Shown in pieces: positions 1-9,724 of a stretch of DNA of 64,000 nucleotides. Position 1 is the stretch's first letter; every line of letters starts with the position of its first letter. Below the pieces are notes generated by a model. It was not told where the DNA came from, ran no database searches, and was given only the letters and a program-made list of their open reading frames with translations. The stretch is from an uncultured Tateyamaria sp. (lineage in GTDB: Bacteria > Pseudomonadota > Alphaproteobacteria > Rhodobacterales > Rhodobacteraceae). The position numbers and the translations under genes were made by a program. The stretch lies in contig NZ_CANNDO010000002.1 in the NCBI RefSeq assembly GCF_947503385.1, positions 248,001 to 312,000 on the forward strand, given 5' to 3'.

Positions 1-725
1 GGCACCTCATGGGTCTGTTCGATGCGCCGTATCTTGGCATTCCGGCCACGGGCAAAATCGTGATGCTGCGCTATGCCGAGTTTTCGCGCGTGACAGATGG
101 CAGGATCACCGAACAGGCGATGTTCGTTGACCTGCTGCATCTGATGGCACAGGCGGGCTGCTACCCCCTGCCCGACATGACAGCGGCGCAGTTGGTGCAG
201 CCGGGGCCGATGACCCATGACGGGCTGTTGCGTGACCCGCAGGACCCGGGAGAAGGCGCGGCGACACTGGCCCTGATCAACCGTATGATCCATTCAATCG
301 ACCACGCCAACACGGCAGACCGTCCCCCCACCCCACAAGAGGAACTGGCGCAGAACTGGCACGACGATATGGTGTGGTGGGGGCCGACCGGCATCGGTGC
401 GACCTACACCATCGACCGCTACATCACGCAGCATCAACAGCCCTTTCGGCAGCAACTGGGCCACCGCACCTTTAACGGTCATATCTGCCGCATGGCCGAA
501 GGGGCCTATGGCGGGTTCTTTGGCTGGCCGAACCTGACCATGGAATGCACAGGCCCCTATCTGGGCCTGCCCCCGTCGGGCCGCAAGGCAGACATGCGGG
601 TGGTCGACATCTACCGCCGTGATGGCGACCGGCTGGCCGAGAACTGGATTTTCATCGATATGCTGCATTTCCTGAACATGCAGGGTCTCGACGTTCTGGC
701 GCAGCTTTCGGTGCGGGGACGCTAG
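1..725 (+). CDS. SnoaL-like (NTF2-fold) protein, tandem domains, 5' end missing
   Basis: The reading frame is open to the window edge; the first visible ATG is at 9. Two related segments can be seen: PYLGIPATGK...VDLLHLMAQAG near the start and PYLGLPPSGRK...IDMLHFLNMQG near the end, so the protein is an internal duplication. The second copy is preceded by about 70 residues (WHDDMVWWGPTGIG onward) whose counterpart is missing from the first copy, so the gene almost certainly begins upstream of this window. The pattern fits the SnoaL-like polyketide cyclase / ester cyclase family, small cone-shaped folds found in cyclases, isomerases and unknown proteins. The substrate cannot be told. It converges with ntrX, with 10 bases between the stop codons. 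Confidence 0.7.
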   Translation, partial: HLMGLFDAPYLGIPATGKIVMLRYAEFSRVTDGRITEQAMFVDLLHLMAQAGCYPLPDMTAAQLVQPGPMTHDGLLRDPQDPGEGAATLALINRMIHSIDHANTADRPPTPQEELAQNWHDDMVWWGPTGIGATYTIDRYITQHQQPFRQQLGHRTFNGHICRMAEGAYGGFFGWPNLTMECTGPYLGLPPSGRKADMRVVDIYRRDGDRLAENWIFIDMLHFLNMQGLDVLAQLSVRGR

Positions 726-735
726 CGGGTTTCGC

Positions 736-2148
736 TTATTCTGCAGCCTGCGGCGTTTCTTCGACCTGCGCCACCCGTGCGCCACCCTTGGACGCGGTCA
801 CCACGCCCAACGACTTCAGCTTGCGGTGCAACGCAGAGCGTTCCATGCCGACGAAATTCGCCGTGCGGCTGATATTGCCGCCAAAACGGTTGATCTGGGT
901 CAGCAGGTACTCCCGCTCGAACGCCTCGCGCGCCTCTCGCAGGGGCAGCGTCGCCAGCGCACCGGACAGCACAACGCGGCCCTCTTCGGCCTCGGGCTCC
1001 GCCGGTCCGGGCAGTTCGCGCGCCTCAATCGGTCCGGTCCCGTCGCCAAGGATCAGCACCCGTTCCACCATGTTCTTGAGCTGGCGGACATTCCCCGGCC
1101 ACACCATTGTCTGCAATAGGGCCGAGGCATCGTCGCTCAGCTCGCGCTTGGGCAGGCCCTGCGCCCCATTGAATTCGTCAATGAAATGAGCGGCGAGCAC
1201 CGGAATATCCTCGCGCCGTTCCTCAAGGCTGGGCACGGCAATCGGCACCACGTTCAGACGGTGATACAGTTCCTCGCGGAAGGTTTGCGCGGCTATCGCC
1301 TCGTCCAAGTCCCGATTGGTGGACGAGATCACCCGCAAATCCACGCGCACCTTGTCCGCGCCGCCGACGCGCTGAAACTGTTGATCGACCAGCACGCGCA
1401 GGATCTTGGATTGGGTGCCGATGGGCATGTCCGCGACTTCGTCGAAATAGACGACGCCACCATGGGCCTGTTCCAGCAACCCCTGCTCCACCCCGCGATC
1501 TGCGGTTTCGCGGCCAAACAGCACCTCTTCCATGCGTTCGGGTTCGACCCCGGCGCAGTTCACGGTGACAAAGGGCGCATCGGCCCGGTTCGAATTCGCG
1601 TGGATATAGCGCGCCGCCACCTCTTTGCCGCAGCCCGCAGGCCCCGTCAGCATCACCCGGCCATTGGACTTCGTTACCTTGTCCAGTTGCGACACCAGCG
1701 CACGGTAGCTGGCAGATGCCCCGATCATTTGCGCCGGCGCAGCCTCGGGACGCCGCAGGCTCTGGTTTTCGCGGCGCAGGCGCGAGGTTTCCATCGCGCG
1801 CCGGATCACGACAAGCAGTTGGTCGATATTGAACGGCTTTTCAATAAAGTCGTAGGCGCCCTGTTTGATCGCCGCCACCGCAATCTCGATATTGCCGTGG
1901 CCAGAGATGATGACGACCGGCACATCCGGGTTGTCCCGCTTGACGCTCTTGAGAATGTCGATCCCGTCCATCCGGCTGTCTTTGAGCCAGATGTCGAGGA
2001 TGATCAGCGCAGGTTCCGCCGCATTGATTGCCCCCATCGCATCGTCCGAATTCCCCGCAAGCCGGGTGGCATAGCCTTCGTCCTTCAGAATATCGGAAAT
2101 CAGTTCCCGAATATCGCGCTCATCATCTACAATCAGAATATCGCTCAT
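736..2148 (-). CDS. ntrX: nitrogen regulation response regulator NtrX
   Basis: 470 residues. Receiver domain at residues 1-120 with the phospho-acceptor Asp52 (IILDIWLKD), AAA+ domain about 140-375 with Walker A GPAGCGKE (169-176) and Walker B VVYFDE (232-237), and a C-terminal Fis-type helix-turn-helix. It is the partner of the membrane kinase NtrY, whose stop codon overlaps this start by 4 nt. The GAFTGA loop that contacts sigma-54 is not present: residues 213-220 read RETADRGV. Direct sigma-54 activation is therefore unlikely, and the protein probably acts as a DNA-binding regulator of nitrogen or redox genes. The family and partner are certain; the regulon is not visible. Confidence 0.95.
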   Translation of the reverse strand: MSDILIVDDERDIRELISDILKDEGYATRLAGNSDDAMGAINAAEPALIILDIWLKDSRMDGIDILKSVKRDNPDVPVVIISGHGNIEIAVAAIKQGAYDFIEKPFNIDQLLVVIRRAMETSRLRRENQSLRRPEAAPAQMIGASASYRALVSQLDKVTKSNGRVMLTGPAGCGKEVAARYIHANSNRADAPFVTVNCAGVEPERMEEVLFGRETADRGVEQGLLEQAHGGVVYFDEVADMPIGTQSKILRVLVDQQFQRVGGADKVRVDLRVISSTNRDLDEAIAAQTFREELYHRLNVVPIAVPSLEERREDIPVLAAHFIDEFNGAQGLPKRELSDDASALLQTMVWPGNVRQLKNMVERVLILGDGTGPIEARELPGPAEPEAEEGRVVLSGALATLPLREAREAFEREYLLTQINRFGGNISRTANFVGMERSALHRKLKSLGVVTASKGGARVAQVEETPQAAE

Positions 2149-4382
2149 ACCGCTTGCTCCTGCTCAACTAACACCGGTGCCAGGGGCAGCGTGATCACCG
2201 CCATGGCACCGAAATGGGTTTGGCCCGCGAAGGGGGCCGCGTCTTCGAGGGTCAGTGTGCCCCCATGCTCTTCGATAATTTTCTTGACGATGGGCAGGCC
2301 AAGGCCGGTGCCCTCATCACGGGTCGTCACATATGGCTCAAAGAGCCGCGCCCGGTCTTCGGGCAGGCCCACGCCATTATCGGCGATGGTGATACGCGCG
2401 CCGCGCGGGCCGGTGTCCATCCGCACCTCAATACGCGGGACATGGCCCACCGGTGCGCCCTTTTGCCTAAGTGTTTCAATGGCTTCTCCGGCGTTCTTCA
2501 CCAAATTTGTCAACGCCTGACTGATCATGGTCGCATCCACATCGGCCAGCACATCCAGCGCAGGCAGATCGTCCACAATTTCAACATCAGGCTGGCCCGC
2601 GCGCTGCAACACAACGGCATCGCGCACCAGCGTGACAAGGTCCTGACTGCTGCGTTCCGGCTCCGGCATTCGGGCGAATTTGGAAAATTCGTCCACGATC
2701 CGTCGCAAGTCTCCAGTCTGGCGAATGATCACGCCGGTCATCTGTTCGAGGGTATCGCTGTCTTCGCCCAGTTTGGGGCTGAACTTGCGCTTGATCCGCT
2801 CTGCGCTCAGCTGAATCGGAGTCAGCGGGTTCTTGATCTCGTGTGCGATGCGACGGGCCACATCGCCCCAGGCCGCCATACGCTGCGCCGACACAAGGTC
2901 CGTCACGTCATCAAAGGCAATCACGTAGCCTTCAAGCCGCCCTTCGGCACTGCGTCGCGTCGCCATGCGCACCAGCAGGTTCTCAAGACGGCCATTGCGC
3001 GTCACCTTGACCTCGCTTTGGGCAACCTCCTCCGGGCTGGCCTTGAGCAGCGCGAACTGAGCCGCAAACTCGGGGATAGCGACCGCCAGCGGCACCGCCT
3101 CCTGCGCGTCCTCCTGCCAATCCAGCAGGCGTTCGGCGGAACGGTTGGCAAAGGCCACCTTGCCCGCCGGATCGACCCCCACCACGCCCGAAGTGACGGA
3201 ACTGAGCACAGAATCAAAGAGCCGCCGCCGCCGTTCGATCTGTTCGGTGTTGGCCAGCAGCGTCTGGCGCTGCCCCTTCAGCTGTCGTGTCATCTGGTTG
3301 AAGTAGCGGCCCAGCATGGCGATCTCATCATCGCCCTCCTCCTCGCGGACCTGCACGTCAAGGTCGCCGGACCCGACCCGCTGCGCCGCGCCGGTGAGCC
3401 GCCCCACCGGCCCGCTGAGCCGTTCGGCAAACCACAGCCCCAAGGCGATGGCCGCAAGGATCAGGATGACGGCAAAGCCCAGATACAGCAGACCAAACTG
3501 GAACAGGACACGCCCCCGCTCGCTTTCCAACTGTTGATACAGACGCACGGTTTCCTGCGTTTCATCCAGCAGCGACAGGATTTCGCCGTCCACATCGCGG
3601 CTGACATATAGAAATCGGTCCACATAGGATGCGAGCGGCACCAGCGCGCGAAATTCGTTCTGTGGCCAGTCCTCAAGGATTTGAATACCGTCCTCGATGG
3701 CTGCGGTGAAATCCTCTGGCGCGGGTTCTTCGTAGTCGAACAGATAGGACCGGTCGCCGCGTGCGCGGATGTCACCGGTGCCGTCGATGATATAGGCCTC
3801 GCGCAGACCGCGCTGGACCTGCAACTGTCCTTCGGTCAGCACTTCGCGGTCGCCCACCACCTGCGCACCGCGTACCGTATCGATGTAGCGCGCCAGCGCG
3901 CGCGCGTCGGCGGCTAGGTCTTCGCGCTGCTCTTCCTTGTAGGCCTGTGCGGCGGCAAGCGAATTGCCGACCACTTGGCTGACGCGGTCCGAAAACCAGC
4001 CCTCAAGACCGATGTTAAGCGTCAGTCCGGCAAACACCGCCACCGTCACCGTGGGGATCAGCGCCAGCAAGCCAAACACTGCGGTCAGACGTAGATGCAG
4101 GCGGCTGCCGGCGGATTTGGCGCGGCGCGCAGCCACCAGCCGCGCCACTTGGCTCATCACAACCGCCGCGACAACCAGCACATAGACGAGGTCTGCCAAC
4201 AGAACGAGGCGCAGCGACAACGCCGAAGCGCCCTGATCAAACGGGCCAAGAACGAGGAACGTGGCCAGCGCCAGCACCGGCCCCATCACCGCGATAAAGA
4301 ACGTGGCGGCGTTGCGCAGCCGTCGTCTGCGACGCAAACGTCCGAAACTCACCCACAGGGAGGTTCGTGTCGTAGATGCCAC
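2145..4382 (-). CDS. ntrY: membrane sensor histidine kinase NtrY
   Basis: 745 residues with a GTG start. Hydrophobic segments at about 25-46, 57-80, 100-122 and 295-318 bracket a periplasmic sensor region (about 123-294). A HAMP linker (about 315-370), a PAS region (about 385-495), the H-box RRIAHEIKNPLTPIQ with His514, and HATPase_c motifs (NLVKNAGEAI, DNGVGLP, GTGLGL) follow. It phosphorylates NtrX and helps sense nitrogen or redox status. It lies 101 nt downstream of ntrC and is translationally coupled to ntrX. The length is usual for alphaproteobacterial NtrY. Confidence 0.95.
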   Translation of the reverse strand: MASTTRTSLWVSFGRLRRRRRLRNAATFFIAVMGPVLALATFLVLGPFDQGASALSLRLVLLADLVYVLVVAAVVMSQVARLVAARRAKSAGSRLHLRLTAVFGLLALIPTVTVAVFAGLTLNIGLEGWFSDRVSQVVGNSLAAAQAYKEEQREDLAADARALARYIDTVRGAQVVGDREVLTEGQLQVQRGLREAYIIDGTGDIRARGDRSYLFDYEEPAPEDFTAAIEDGIQILEDWPQNEFRALVPLASYVDRFLYVSRDVDGEILSLLDETQETVRLYQQLESERGRVLFQFGLLYLGFAVILILAAIALGLWFAERLSGPVGRLTGAAQRVGSGDLDVQVREEEGDDEIAMLGRYFNQMTRQLKGQRQTLLANTEQIERRRRLFDSVLSSVTSGVVGVDPAGKVAFANRSAERLLDWQEDAQEAVPLAVAIPEFAAQFALLKASPEEVAQSEVKVTRNGRLENLLVRMATRRSAEGRLEGYVIAFDDVTDLVSAQRMAAWGDVARRIAHEIKNPLTPIQLSAERIKRKFSPKLGEDSDTLEQMTGVIIRQTGDLRRIVDEFSKFARMPEPERSSQDLVTLVRDAVVLQRAGQPDVEIVDDLPALDVLADVDATMISQALTNLVKNAGEAIETLRQKGAPVGHVPRIEVRMDTGPRGARITIADNGVGLPEDRARLFEPYVTTRDEGTGLGLPIVKKIIEEHGGTLTLEDAAPFAGQTHFGAMAVITLPLAPVLVEQEQAV

Positions 4383-4483
4383 GTGGCACGCCCTCGATGA
4401 TGTGGCGCTTACTGCGCCTTACCGCCATATCCAGTGATCACCCGCGCCCTTGCGGCGCGAATGCCACGGGTTGTGTGGCAGTA

Positions 4484-5845
4484 TTACATCAACTTGCGTC
4501 GCCGTGTCACCTCTATATCGAGATCGGTGATTTTCTTGCGCAGAGTATTGCGGTTGATCCCAAGCAAATCCGCGCATTTCGCCTGATTTCCGCCGGTGGC
4601 ATCCAATGCAATCTCGATCAGTGGCGCTTCGACCTCGCGCAGAATGCGTTGATAGAGGCCCGGGGGCGGCAACATGTTGCCGTGCAGATCGAAATACCGC
4701 TTGAGGTGACGTGCCACCGATGCGCCCAGCTTCTCGGTGTCACCGCCAGACCGCATCGGCTCCAGTTCGGGCTGGTTGCCCAGCACCTGTTCGACCTCGG
4801 TGGCGGATATTTCGGGCGCGCGGCTGGTCAGGCCAAGGCGCCGCACCGCGTTTTCCAACTGCCGCACGTTGCCGGGCCAGCTGTAGGTGCGGAATATCTC
4901 CGCCGCAGGTTCGGACAGCACCCGGTGCGCCTGCCCCGACTTTTCGCCGCGCGCCAGAAAATGCTCGGTCAGGACAGGAATATCATCCACCCGCTCGCGC
5001 AGCGCAGGCACGTTCAGCGTGGCACCGGACAGGCGGTAATAAAGGTCCTTGCGCACTTGCCCCGCCTCCATCGCGGCGGTCAGGTCGGATTGGCTGGTGG
5101 CGAGAAAACGGGGCACGTATTCGCCCGGCGTGTCCATCATGCGCACGATGCGGGCTTGTAGTTCTTCGGGGATATCGCTGATCTCGTCGATCAGCAGCGT
5201 GCCCCCCTTGACCCGGCTCATCACCCGCGCAGGCCCTTCGAGGTCCTGTAGATCAGCGGCGGTTACGGTGACGAATGGCAGCGTGCGCCGGTCCGAAAAA
5301 TCATGGATCGCCCGCGCGATCAGCGATTTTCCCGTCCCGCTTTCGCCCCAGATCAGCACCGGCAGATCGGTGTTCATCACCCGCGCCACCACGCGGTAGA
5401 GCGACTGCATGATCGCCGTGCGACCCACCAGCGGCAACTCATCCGGGCGCTCATCCTCAACCGCAGGCGCACGCGACTGCCCGCGCAACTCCAACGCCTT
5501 GGCGGTGCGCTTCATCAGGTCCGGCAGGTCAAACGGCTTGGGCAGGTAGTCATAGGCCTCGGCCTCCGCCGCCTGAATGGCGGTCATGATCGTGTTCTGC
5601 GCGCTGATCACGATCACCGGCAGGCCCGGACGGTCCTCGGAAATCTTGGGCAACATCTCCAGCCCGTTGCCGTCGGGCATCATGACGTCCGAGATCACCA
5701 CATCGCCCTTGCCCTCCCCCACCCAGCGCATGAGCGTGGTCAGCGACGAGGTCGCGTGCACCTTGCACCCGGCCCGCGTCAGGGCTTGCGTCAGAACGGT
5801 GCGGATCGTGCGGTCGTCATCGGCGACAAGGATGGTGCCGTCCAT
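4484..5845 (-). CDS. ntrC: nitrogen regulation response regulator NtrC, GAFTGA-less type
   Basis: 453 residues. Receiver domain with Asp53 (ISDVMMPDG), AAA+ domain with Walker A GESGTGKS (167-174) and Walker [10 protein letters not shown] (214-222), and a C-terminal Fis-type helix-turn-helix ([20 protein letters not shown]). The segment 198-213, where enteric NtrC has its GAFTGA loop, is shortened and has no such motif. Rhodobacter capsulatus NtrC is known to have the same deletion and to activate the housekeeping sigma-70 polymerase rather than sigma-54; I infer the same here. It lies 3 nt after ntrB in the same operon and is expected to control ammonium-limitation genes such as amtB. Confidence 0.95.
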   Translation of the reverse strand: MDGTILVADDDRTIRTVLTQALTRAGCKVHATSSLTTLMRWVGEGKGDVVISDVMMPDGNGLEMLPKISEDRPGLPVIVISAQNTIMTAIQAAEAEAYDYLPKPFDLPDLMKRTAKALELRGQSRAPAVEDERPDELPLVGRTAIMQSLYRVVARVMNTDLPVLIWGESGTGKSLIARAIHDFSDRRTLPFVTVTAADLQDLEGPARVMSRVKGGTLLIDEISDIPEELQARIVRMMDTPGEYVPRFLATSQSDLTAAMEAGQVRKDLYYRLSGATLNVPALRERVDDIPVLTEHFLARGEKSGQAHRVLSEPAAEIFRTYSWPGNVRQLENAVRRLGLTSRAPEISATEVEQVLGNQPELEPMRSGGDTEKLGASVARHLKRYFDLHGNMLPPPGLYQRILREVEAPLIEIALDATGGNQAKCADLLGINRNTLRKKITDLDIEVTRRRKLM

Positions 5846-5848
5846 GGG

Positions 5849-6937
5849 TTAGTCCTCCGAATTGGATGCAAGGAGCGTGCTTTTGGGCGCGCGGGGCAGT
5901 GACAGGCGGAACACGGTGCGTCCCGGTACAGATGTGACGGAAATCCAGCCGCCATGGTCCGAAATGATTTTGCTGACCAGCGCCAGACCCAGACCGGTGC
6001 CGTTTTCCTTGCCCGATACAAACGGATCAAAGATATCAGCAGCGATGCCGTCCGGCAGGCCCGGACCATCGTCGATGATCTCGATCTGCAAGGGCAGCGA
6101 CTGGCCGCTGCCATCGGCGCGGCGCAGGCGAAAGGAATGTTCGAAATAGCTGTGCAACCGGATTGTACCGCCAGCGTTCCCGGCCGCCTCGGACGCGTTC
6201 TTGAGCAGGTTCAGAACCACCTGCAACAACTGGTCCGGGTCGCCAAAGGCCAAGGGCAGCGAGGGGTCGTAATCCTCGATAATGGTCATGCTGGCCCCAA
6301 ACCCCAGCAGCGCCGACCGGCGCGCCCGGTCCAGAACGTCGTGGATGTTGACCGCCTGCAAATCAGGGGGCGACAGGTTGCCGAACTGTTCGACCTGTTC
6401 CAGCAGTTTGACGATGCGCCGCCCCTCTTCGACGATCAGGTCGGTCAGTTCGAGGTCCTCGGGCTTGAGGTTCATACTGAGCAATTGCGCAGCCCCGGTG
6501 ATCCCAGCGAGCGGGTTCTTGATCTCGTGTGCGAGCATTTCCGCCATGCCAATGGCGGACTTTGCGGCGGATTTGACCGAATGGTTCTGTGTCATGCGCC
6601 CCGCCAGTTCGCGCGGGGAAATCATCATCACCATGTGATCGGCGGCCCCCTGAAGCGGGGCAATCTGCAAGGCGCATTGCAGCGGCGGGCGCTGGCCGTT
6701 GCCCACATCGACATCGTTCACAAACAGCGGCGTGCCGTTCTTGCGGGCGCGCGCCAGACTGTCCTCCAGAGGTGCATCGACGGCCAATTGGTCCCAGAGC
6801 GGCAGGCCGATCATGGATTTGGCCGAGGCGTTAAAGAACCCTTCGGCGGCCGAGTTGATGTCGACAATTTCATCGCCCGGTCCAATCACAATGGTTGGCA
6901 CTGGCAATGAGGCCCAGAGATCGCCAACCGCTGTCAT
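5849..6937 (-). CDS. ntrB: nitrogen regulation histidine kinase NtrB
   Basis: 362 residues, soluble. N-terminal PAS domain (about 1-110), H-box MLAHEIKNPLAGITG with His137, and a HATPase_c domain (NLLKNASEAAG, DDGPGLP, GTGLGLALV). It autophosphorylates and phosphorylates or dephosphorylates NtrC under control of PII proteins. I chose the ATG at 6937 because it overlaps the dusB stop as ATGA, the classic nifR3-ntrB coupling, and because the protein then begins at the PAS domain. The frame stays open upstream inside dusB, but that part is not NtrB-like. Confidence 0.95.
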   Translation of the reverse strand: MTAVGDLWASLPVPTIVIGPGDEIVDINSAAEGFFNASAKSMIGLPLWDQLAVDAPLEDSLARARKNGTPLFVNDVDVGNGQRPPLQCALQIAPLQGAADHMVMMISPRELAGRMTQNHSVKSAAKSAIGMAEMLAHEIKNPLAGITGAAQLLSMNLKPEDLELTDLIVEEGRRIVKLLEQVEQFGNLSPPDLQAVNIHDVLDRARRSALLGFGASMTIIEDYDPSLPLAFGDPDQLLQVVLNLLKNASEAAGNAGGTIRLHSYFEHSFRLRRADGSGQSLPLQIEIIDDGPGLPDGIAADIFDPFVSGKENGTGLGLALVSKIISDHGGWISVTSVPGRTVFRLSLPRAPKSTLLASNSED

Positions 6938-7914
6938 GCCGCCGCCATCCCGGCATCCGGCATCAGGGCACGCGGCAGCAGGTCCATGGCCTCCTTGGGT
7001 GTCTTGGCGGTCAGAACCGCGCGCCGCAGCGCCGGTGGTGTGCCCGCGTGATCCATGTACCAGCCCAAATGCTTGCGCGCGACGCGCAGACCCAGCGGTT
7101 CGCCGTAAAAGCGCAGCATATCCTCGTAGTGACGCAGGACCAGCGTCGCCAGAGCGTCCCCCTTGGGCACTTCCGGCGCAGGTGTGCCATAGAGCGTGTG
7201 CGCGACCTGTGCCAACAGCCACGGCTGTCCTTGCGCGCCCCTGCCAATCATGACGCCGTCCGCCCCGGACTGTGCCAAGGCGCTGCGCGCTGTTTCGGCA
7301 TCGACAATATCGCCATTGGCGATGACGGGGATGTGCACAGCCTCTTTGACTGCGCGGATTGCTGTCCAGTTTGCGCGCCCTTTGTAAAACTGGCAGCGTG
7401 TCCGGCCATGGATCACGATCTGGCGGATGCCTGCCGCCTCGGCCCGTGCCGCAATTTCGGGCGCGTTCATCAGCGCATCATCCCAGCCCAGCCGCGTCTT
7501 CAGCGTCACGGGGATGTCGACCGCGCCCACCACCGCATCAATCAGGCGCAGCGCGTGATCCGGCTCGCGCATCAAGGCCGAGCCGGAATAGCCGTTTACC
7601 ACCTTTTTGGCGGGGCACCCCATGTTGATGTCGATCACCCGCGCGCCCTGTCCGGCCACCATGCGCGCGGCCTCTGCCATGGGCAGCGGCTCGCGCCCGG
7701 CAAGCTGCACGGCTGTGCCTGCGGCTCCCAGACCCAGTTCGGCCTTTTCGCGGCTGCCGGGACGTGCGTTGAGCATGTCGTGGCTTGCCACCATTTCCGA
7801 CACGACAAGACCCGCGCCGAACTCGGACACGATGGTGCGAAACGGCAGGTCGGTGATTCCGGCCATGGGTGCCAGCATCACGGGTGCGGCCATGTCGAGG
7901 GGAAAGCGGTTCAT
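6934..7914 (-). CDS. dusB: tRNA-dihydrouridine synthase DusB (NifR3)
   Basis: 326 residues. FMN-dependent reductase that makes dihydrouridine in tRNA. It shows the TIM-barrel start APMAGITDLPFR, the catalytic-cysteine motif DINMGCPAKKVVNGYSGSAL, and FMN-binding elements GRTR and IANGDI. I chose the ATG at 7914 (MNRFPLDM), which gives the family's usual length. The open frame upstream to 8043 would add 43 atypical residues. It is the first gene of the ntr operon, as in Rhodobacter, where it was named nifR3; the link to nitrogen control is one of transcription rather than chemistry. Confidence 0.93.
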   Translation of the reverse strand: MNRFPLDMAAPVMLAPMAGITDLPFRTIVSEFGAGLVVSEMVASHDMLNARPGSREKAELGLGAAGTAVQLAGREPLPMAEAARMVAGQGARVIDINMGCPAKKVVNGYSGSALMREPDHALRLIDAVVGAVDIPVTLKTRLGWDDALMNAPEIAARAEAAGIRQIVIHGRTRCQFYKGRANWTAIRAVKEAVHIPVIANGDIVDAETARSALAQSGADGVMIGRGAQGQPWLLAQVAHTLYGTPAPEVPKGDALATLVLRHYEDMLRFYGEPLGLRVARKHLGWYMDHAGTPPALRRAVLTAKTPKEAMDLLPRALMPDAGMAAA

Positions 7915-8041
7915 GCGGGCGTGCTTAATCCTTGTGCTGTTATCCGGGCTATAGGAGCCGGACGTTTTGCTCAATGAAAGCAGCCCCCAACAGCGCTGCA
8001 TCAAATTGCGTTTGCCTAAAATATAGGCAACTCCCACGCCC

Positions 8042-8764
8042 ATGGACAGCGCAGACCCCAGTGCCTATGCAAGTGCCATGACCCGTTCAGGCCCAGATGC
8101 ACACAGTGCCGCCGCCGTGATCGTGGCCGCCGGGCGCGGCACACGCGCGGGCGGTGACGCCCCAAAGCAGTGGCACCAGCTGGCGGGGCAACCGGTGATT
8201 GCCCATACGCTTGACGTGTTCCGCCGCCACGCGGCGATCTCGCAAATCGTTCTGGTCACGCATCCCGACGATGCGGACAGGCTGGCGGCACTGGATACGG
8301 GTGGCGTGCAGATCGTGCCGGGCGGCGCGGACCGGGCCGCGTCGGTGCGGGCCGGGATAGATGCGGTCACGGGCTGCGACCGGGTGCTGATCCACGACGT
8401 CGCCCGCCCGCTGGTCGCAGGTGCCGTCATTGATGCGGTGCTGGAGGCGCTTATGTCCCATGACGGTGCAGCCCCTGCGCTGCCCGTTACAGACGCGCTG
8501 TGGATGGGGGCCGACGGCATTGTCACCGGAACACGGGACCGGAGCGGCCTTTACCGCGCGCAAACGCCACAGGGATTTGCACTGAATGCCATCCGGGCTG
8601 CACATGCGGCGCACGCAGGCGGTGCTGCCGATGATGTGGAAGTCGCACGCGCCTATGGCCTGAACGTCGCCATTGTGCCGGGGGACGAAGACAACATAAA
8701 GATCACCATGCCCGGCGATTTTGCACGGGCGGAACGGCTGCTGTGGGGGCGGAATGGACATTAG
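8042..8764 (+). CDS. ispD: 2-C-methyl-D-erythritol 4-phosphate cytidylyltransferase IspD
   Basis: 240 residues. Third step of the non-mevalonate isoprenoid pathway: CTP plus MEP gives CDP-ME. The nucleotide-binding signature [17 protein letters not shown] is at about 29-45, IHDVARPLV holds conserved Asp/Arg, and RAQTPQGF matches the family. Many alphaproteobacteria fuse IspD to IspF; here they are separate frames that overlap by 11 nt, so they are probably co-translated. An alternative ATG at 8078 would remove 12 residues in front of the family domain; neither start has a convincing ribosome site. It diverges from dusB with 127 nt between. Confidence 0.93.
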   Translation: MDSADPSAYASAMTRSGPDAHSAAAVIVAAGRGTRAGGDAPKQWHQLAGQPVIAHTLDVFRRHAAISQIVLVTHPDDADRLAALDTGGVQIVPGGADRAASVRAGIDAVTGCDRVLIHDVARPLVAGAVIDAVLEALMSHDGAAPALPVTDALWMGADGIVTGTRDRSGLYRAQTPQGFALNAIRAAHAAHAGGAADDVEVARAYGLNVAIVPGDEDNIKITMPGDFARAERLLWGRNGH

Positions 8765-9233
8765 GCTGGGGAATGGGTTCGACGTTCATGCGTTTGGACC
8801 GGGCGATCACGTGATGCTGTGCGGGGTTAAAGTGCCGTTCACCCAAGGCCTCGTTGGGCATTCGGACGCTGATGTGGGCCTGCACACGATCACCGATGCG
8901 ATTTATGGTGCCGTGGCCCAAGGCGACATCGGCACGCATTTCCCCCCGACTGACCCCAAATGGAAGGGCGCGGAAAGCCATATTTTCCTGCGCCACGCTG
9001 TCGATCTGGCAGCCGAAATGGGGTTTATCGTGCAAAACATCGACTGCACGCTGATCTGCGAGTTTCCCAAAATCGGGCCACATGCCGCCGGGATGCGTGT
9101 GCGGGTCGCGGATATTGCGGGCATTGACGCGGGCCGTGTGTCCATCAAGGCGACCACAAGCGAAAAGCTGGGCTTTACCGGGCGCGGCGAAGGCATCGCC
9201 TGCATCGCCACAGCCGCCCTGTTGGGCGCATGA
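8754..9233 (+). CDS. ispF: 2-C-methyl-D-erythritol 2,4-cyclodiphosphate synthase IspF
   Basis: 159 residues, the standard length. It cyclises CDP-ME 2-phosphate to MEcPP in isoprenoid synthesis. Metal ligands are seen in GNGFDVHAF (Asp10, His12) and GHSDADV, and [13 protein letters not shown] is the flexible active-site loop. The C-terminal [15 protein letters not shown] is the family's nucleotide-binding end. The start was placed at the ATG in 8754, inside the end of ispD (11-nt overlap), because the protein then begins directly at the fold. It overlaps pgpA by 4 nt (ATGA). Confidence 0.95.
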   Translation: MDIRLGNGFDVHAFGPGDHVMLCGVKVPFTQGLVGHSDADVGLHTITDAIYGAVAQGDIGTHFPPTDPKWKGAESHIFLRHAVDLAAEMGFIVQNIDCTLICEFPKIGPHAAGMRVRVADIAGIDAGRVSIKATTSEKLGFTGRGEGIACIATAALLGA

Positions 9234-9724
9234 TCGCGCGCGCCATTGGCACGGTCTGCGGCGTGGGCAACCTGCGCCCTGCACCGGGCACGTGGGGTTC
9301 CGCCGTTGCGTTGCCCGTGGCGTGGGTGATCCATGTCGTGGGCGGCTTTCCCCTGTTTCTGGCAGCCGCGGGTCTGGTTTTTGTCATGGGATGGTGGGCC
9401 ACGGCGCAAATCACACGCGGCAGCGACGACCACGACCCGTCCGAAATTGTTGTGGACGAGGTGGCAGGCCAGTGGATCGCCCTGTTTCCGCTGTCCTATG
9501 CGGCAAGCACACGCGGGCTGGATATTCTTGATCTGTGGCCCGGTTGGGTGTCCGCCTTTGTGCTCTTTCGTCTGTTCGACATCTGGAAACCATGGCTGGT
9601 GGGCTGGGCCGACCGGCGGGGCGACGCGCTTGGCGTGATGCTCGACGATGTGATTGCCGGGGTTTTTGCCGCTGTGGGCGTGATCGCGATGGCCGCTCTC
9701 GCCCACGGGGTGCTGATGCGATGA
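9230..9724 (+). CDS. pgpA: phosphatidylglycerophosphatase A
   Basis: 164 residues, integral membrane. It removes the terminal phosphate of phosphatidylglycerophosphate to give phosphatidylglycerol. Visible family features are the N-terminal [12 protein letters not shown] and the acidic [14 protein letters not shown] motif that carries the metal-binding residues, followed by [10 protein letters not shown] and DDVIAG. Hydrophobic stretches occur at about 23-55 and 140-160. It overlaps both ispF and the following gene by 4 nt and so belongs to a tightly coupled ispD-ispF-pgpA-pncC operon. Confidence 0.95.
   Translation: MIARAIGTVCGVGNLRPAPGTWGSAVALPVAWVIHVVGGFPLFLAAAGLVFVMGWWATAQITRGSDDHDPSEIVVDEVAGQWIALFPLSYAASTRGLDILDLWPGWVSAFVLFRLFDIWKPWLVGWADRRGDALGVMLDDVIAGVFAAVGVIAMAALAHGVLMR

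Noticed and set aside
1186-2520. A 444-codon open frame on the plus strand opposite ntrX/ntrY
   Set aside because: It is antisense to two certain genes and its product is Arg/His-rich, as expected for a GC-rich shadow frame.
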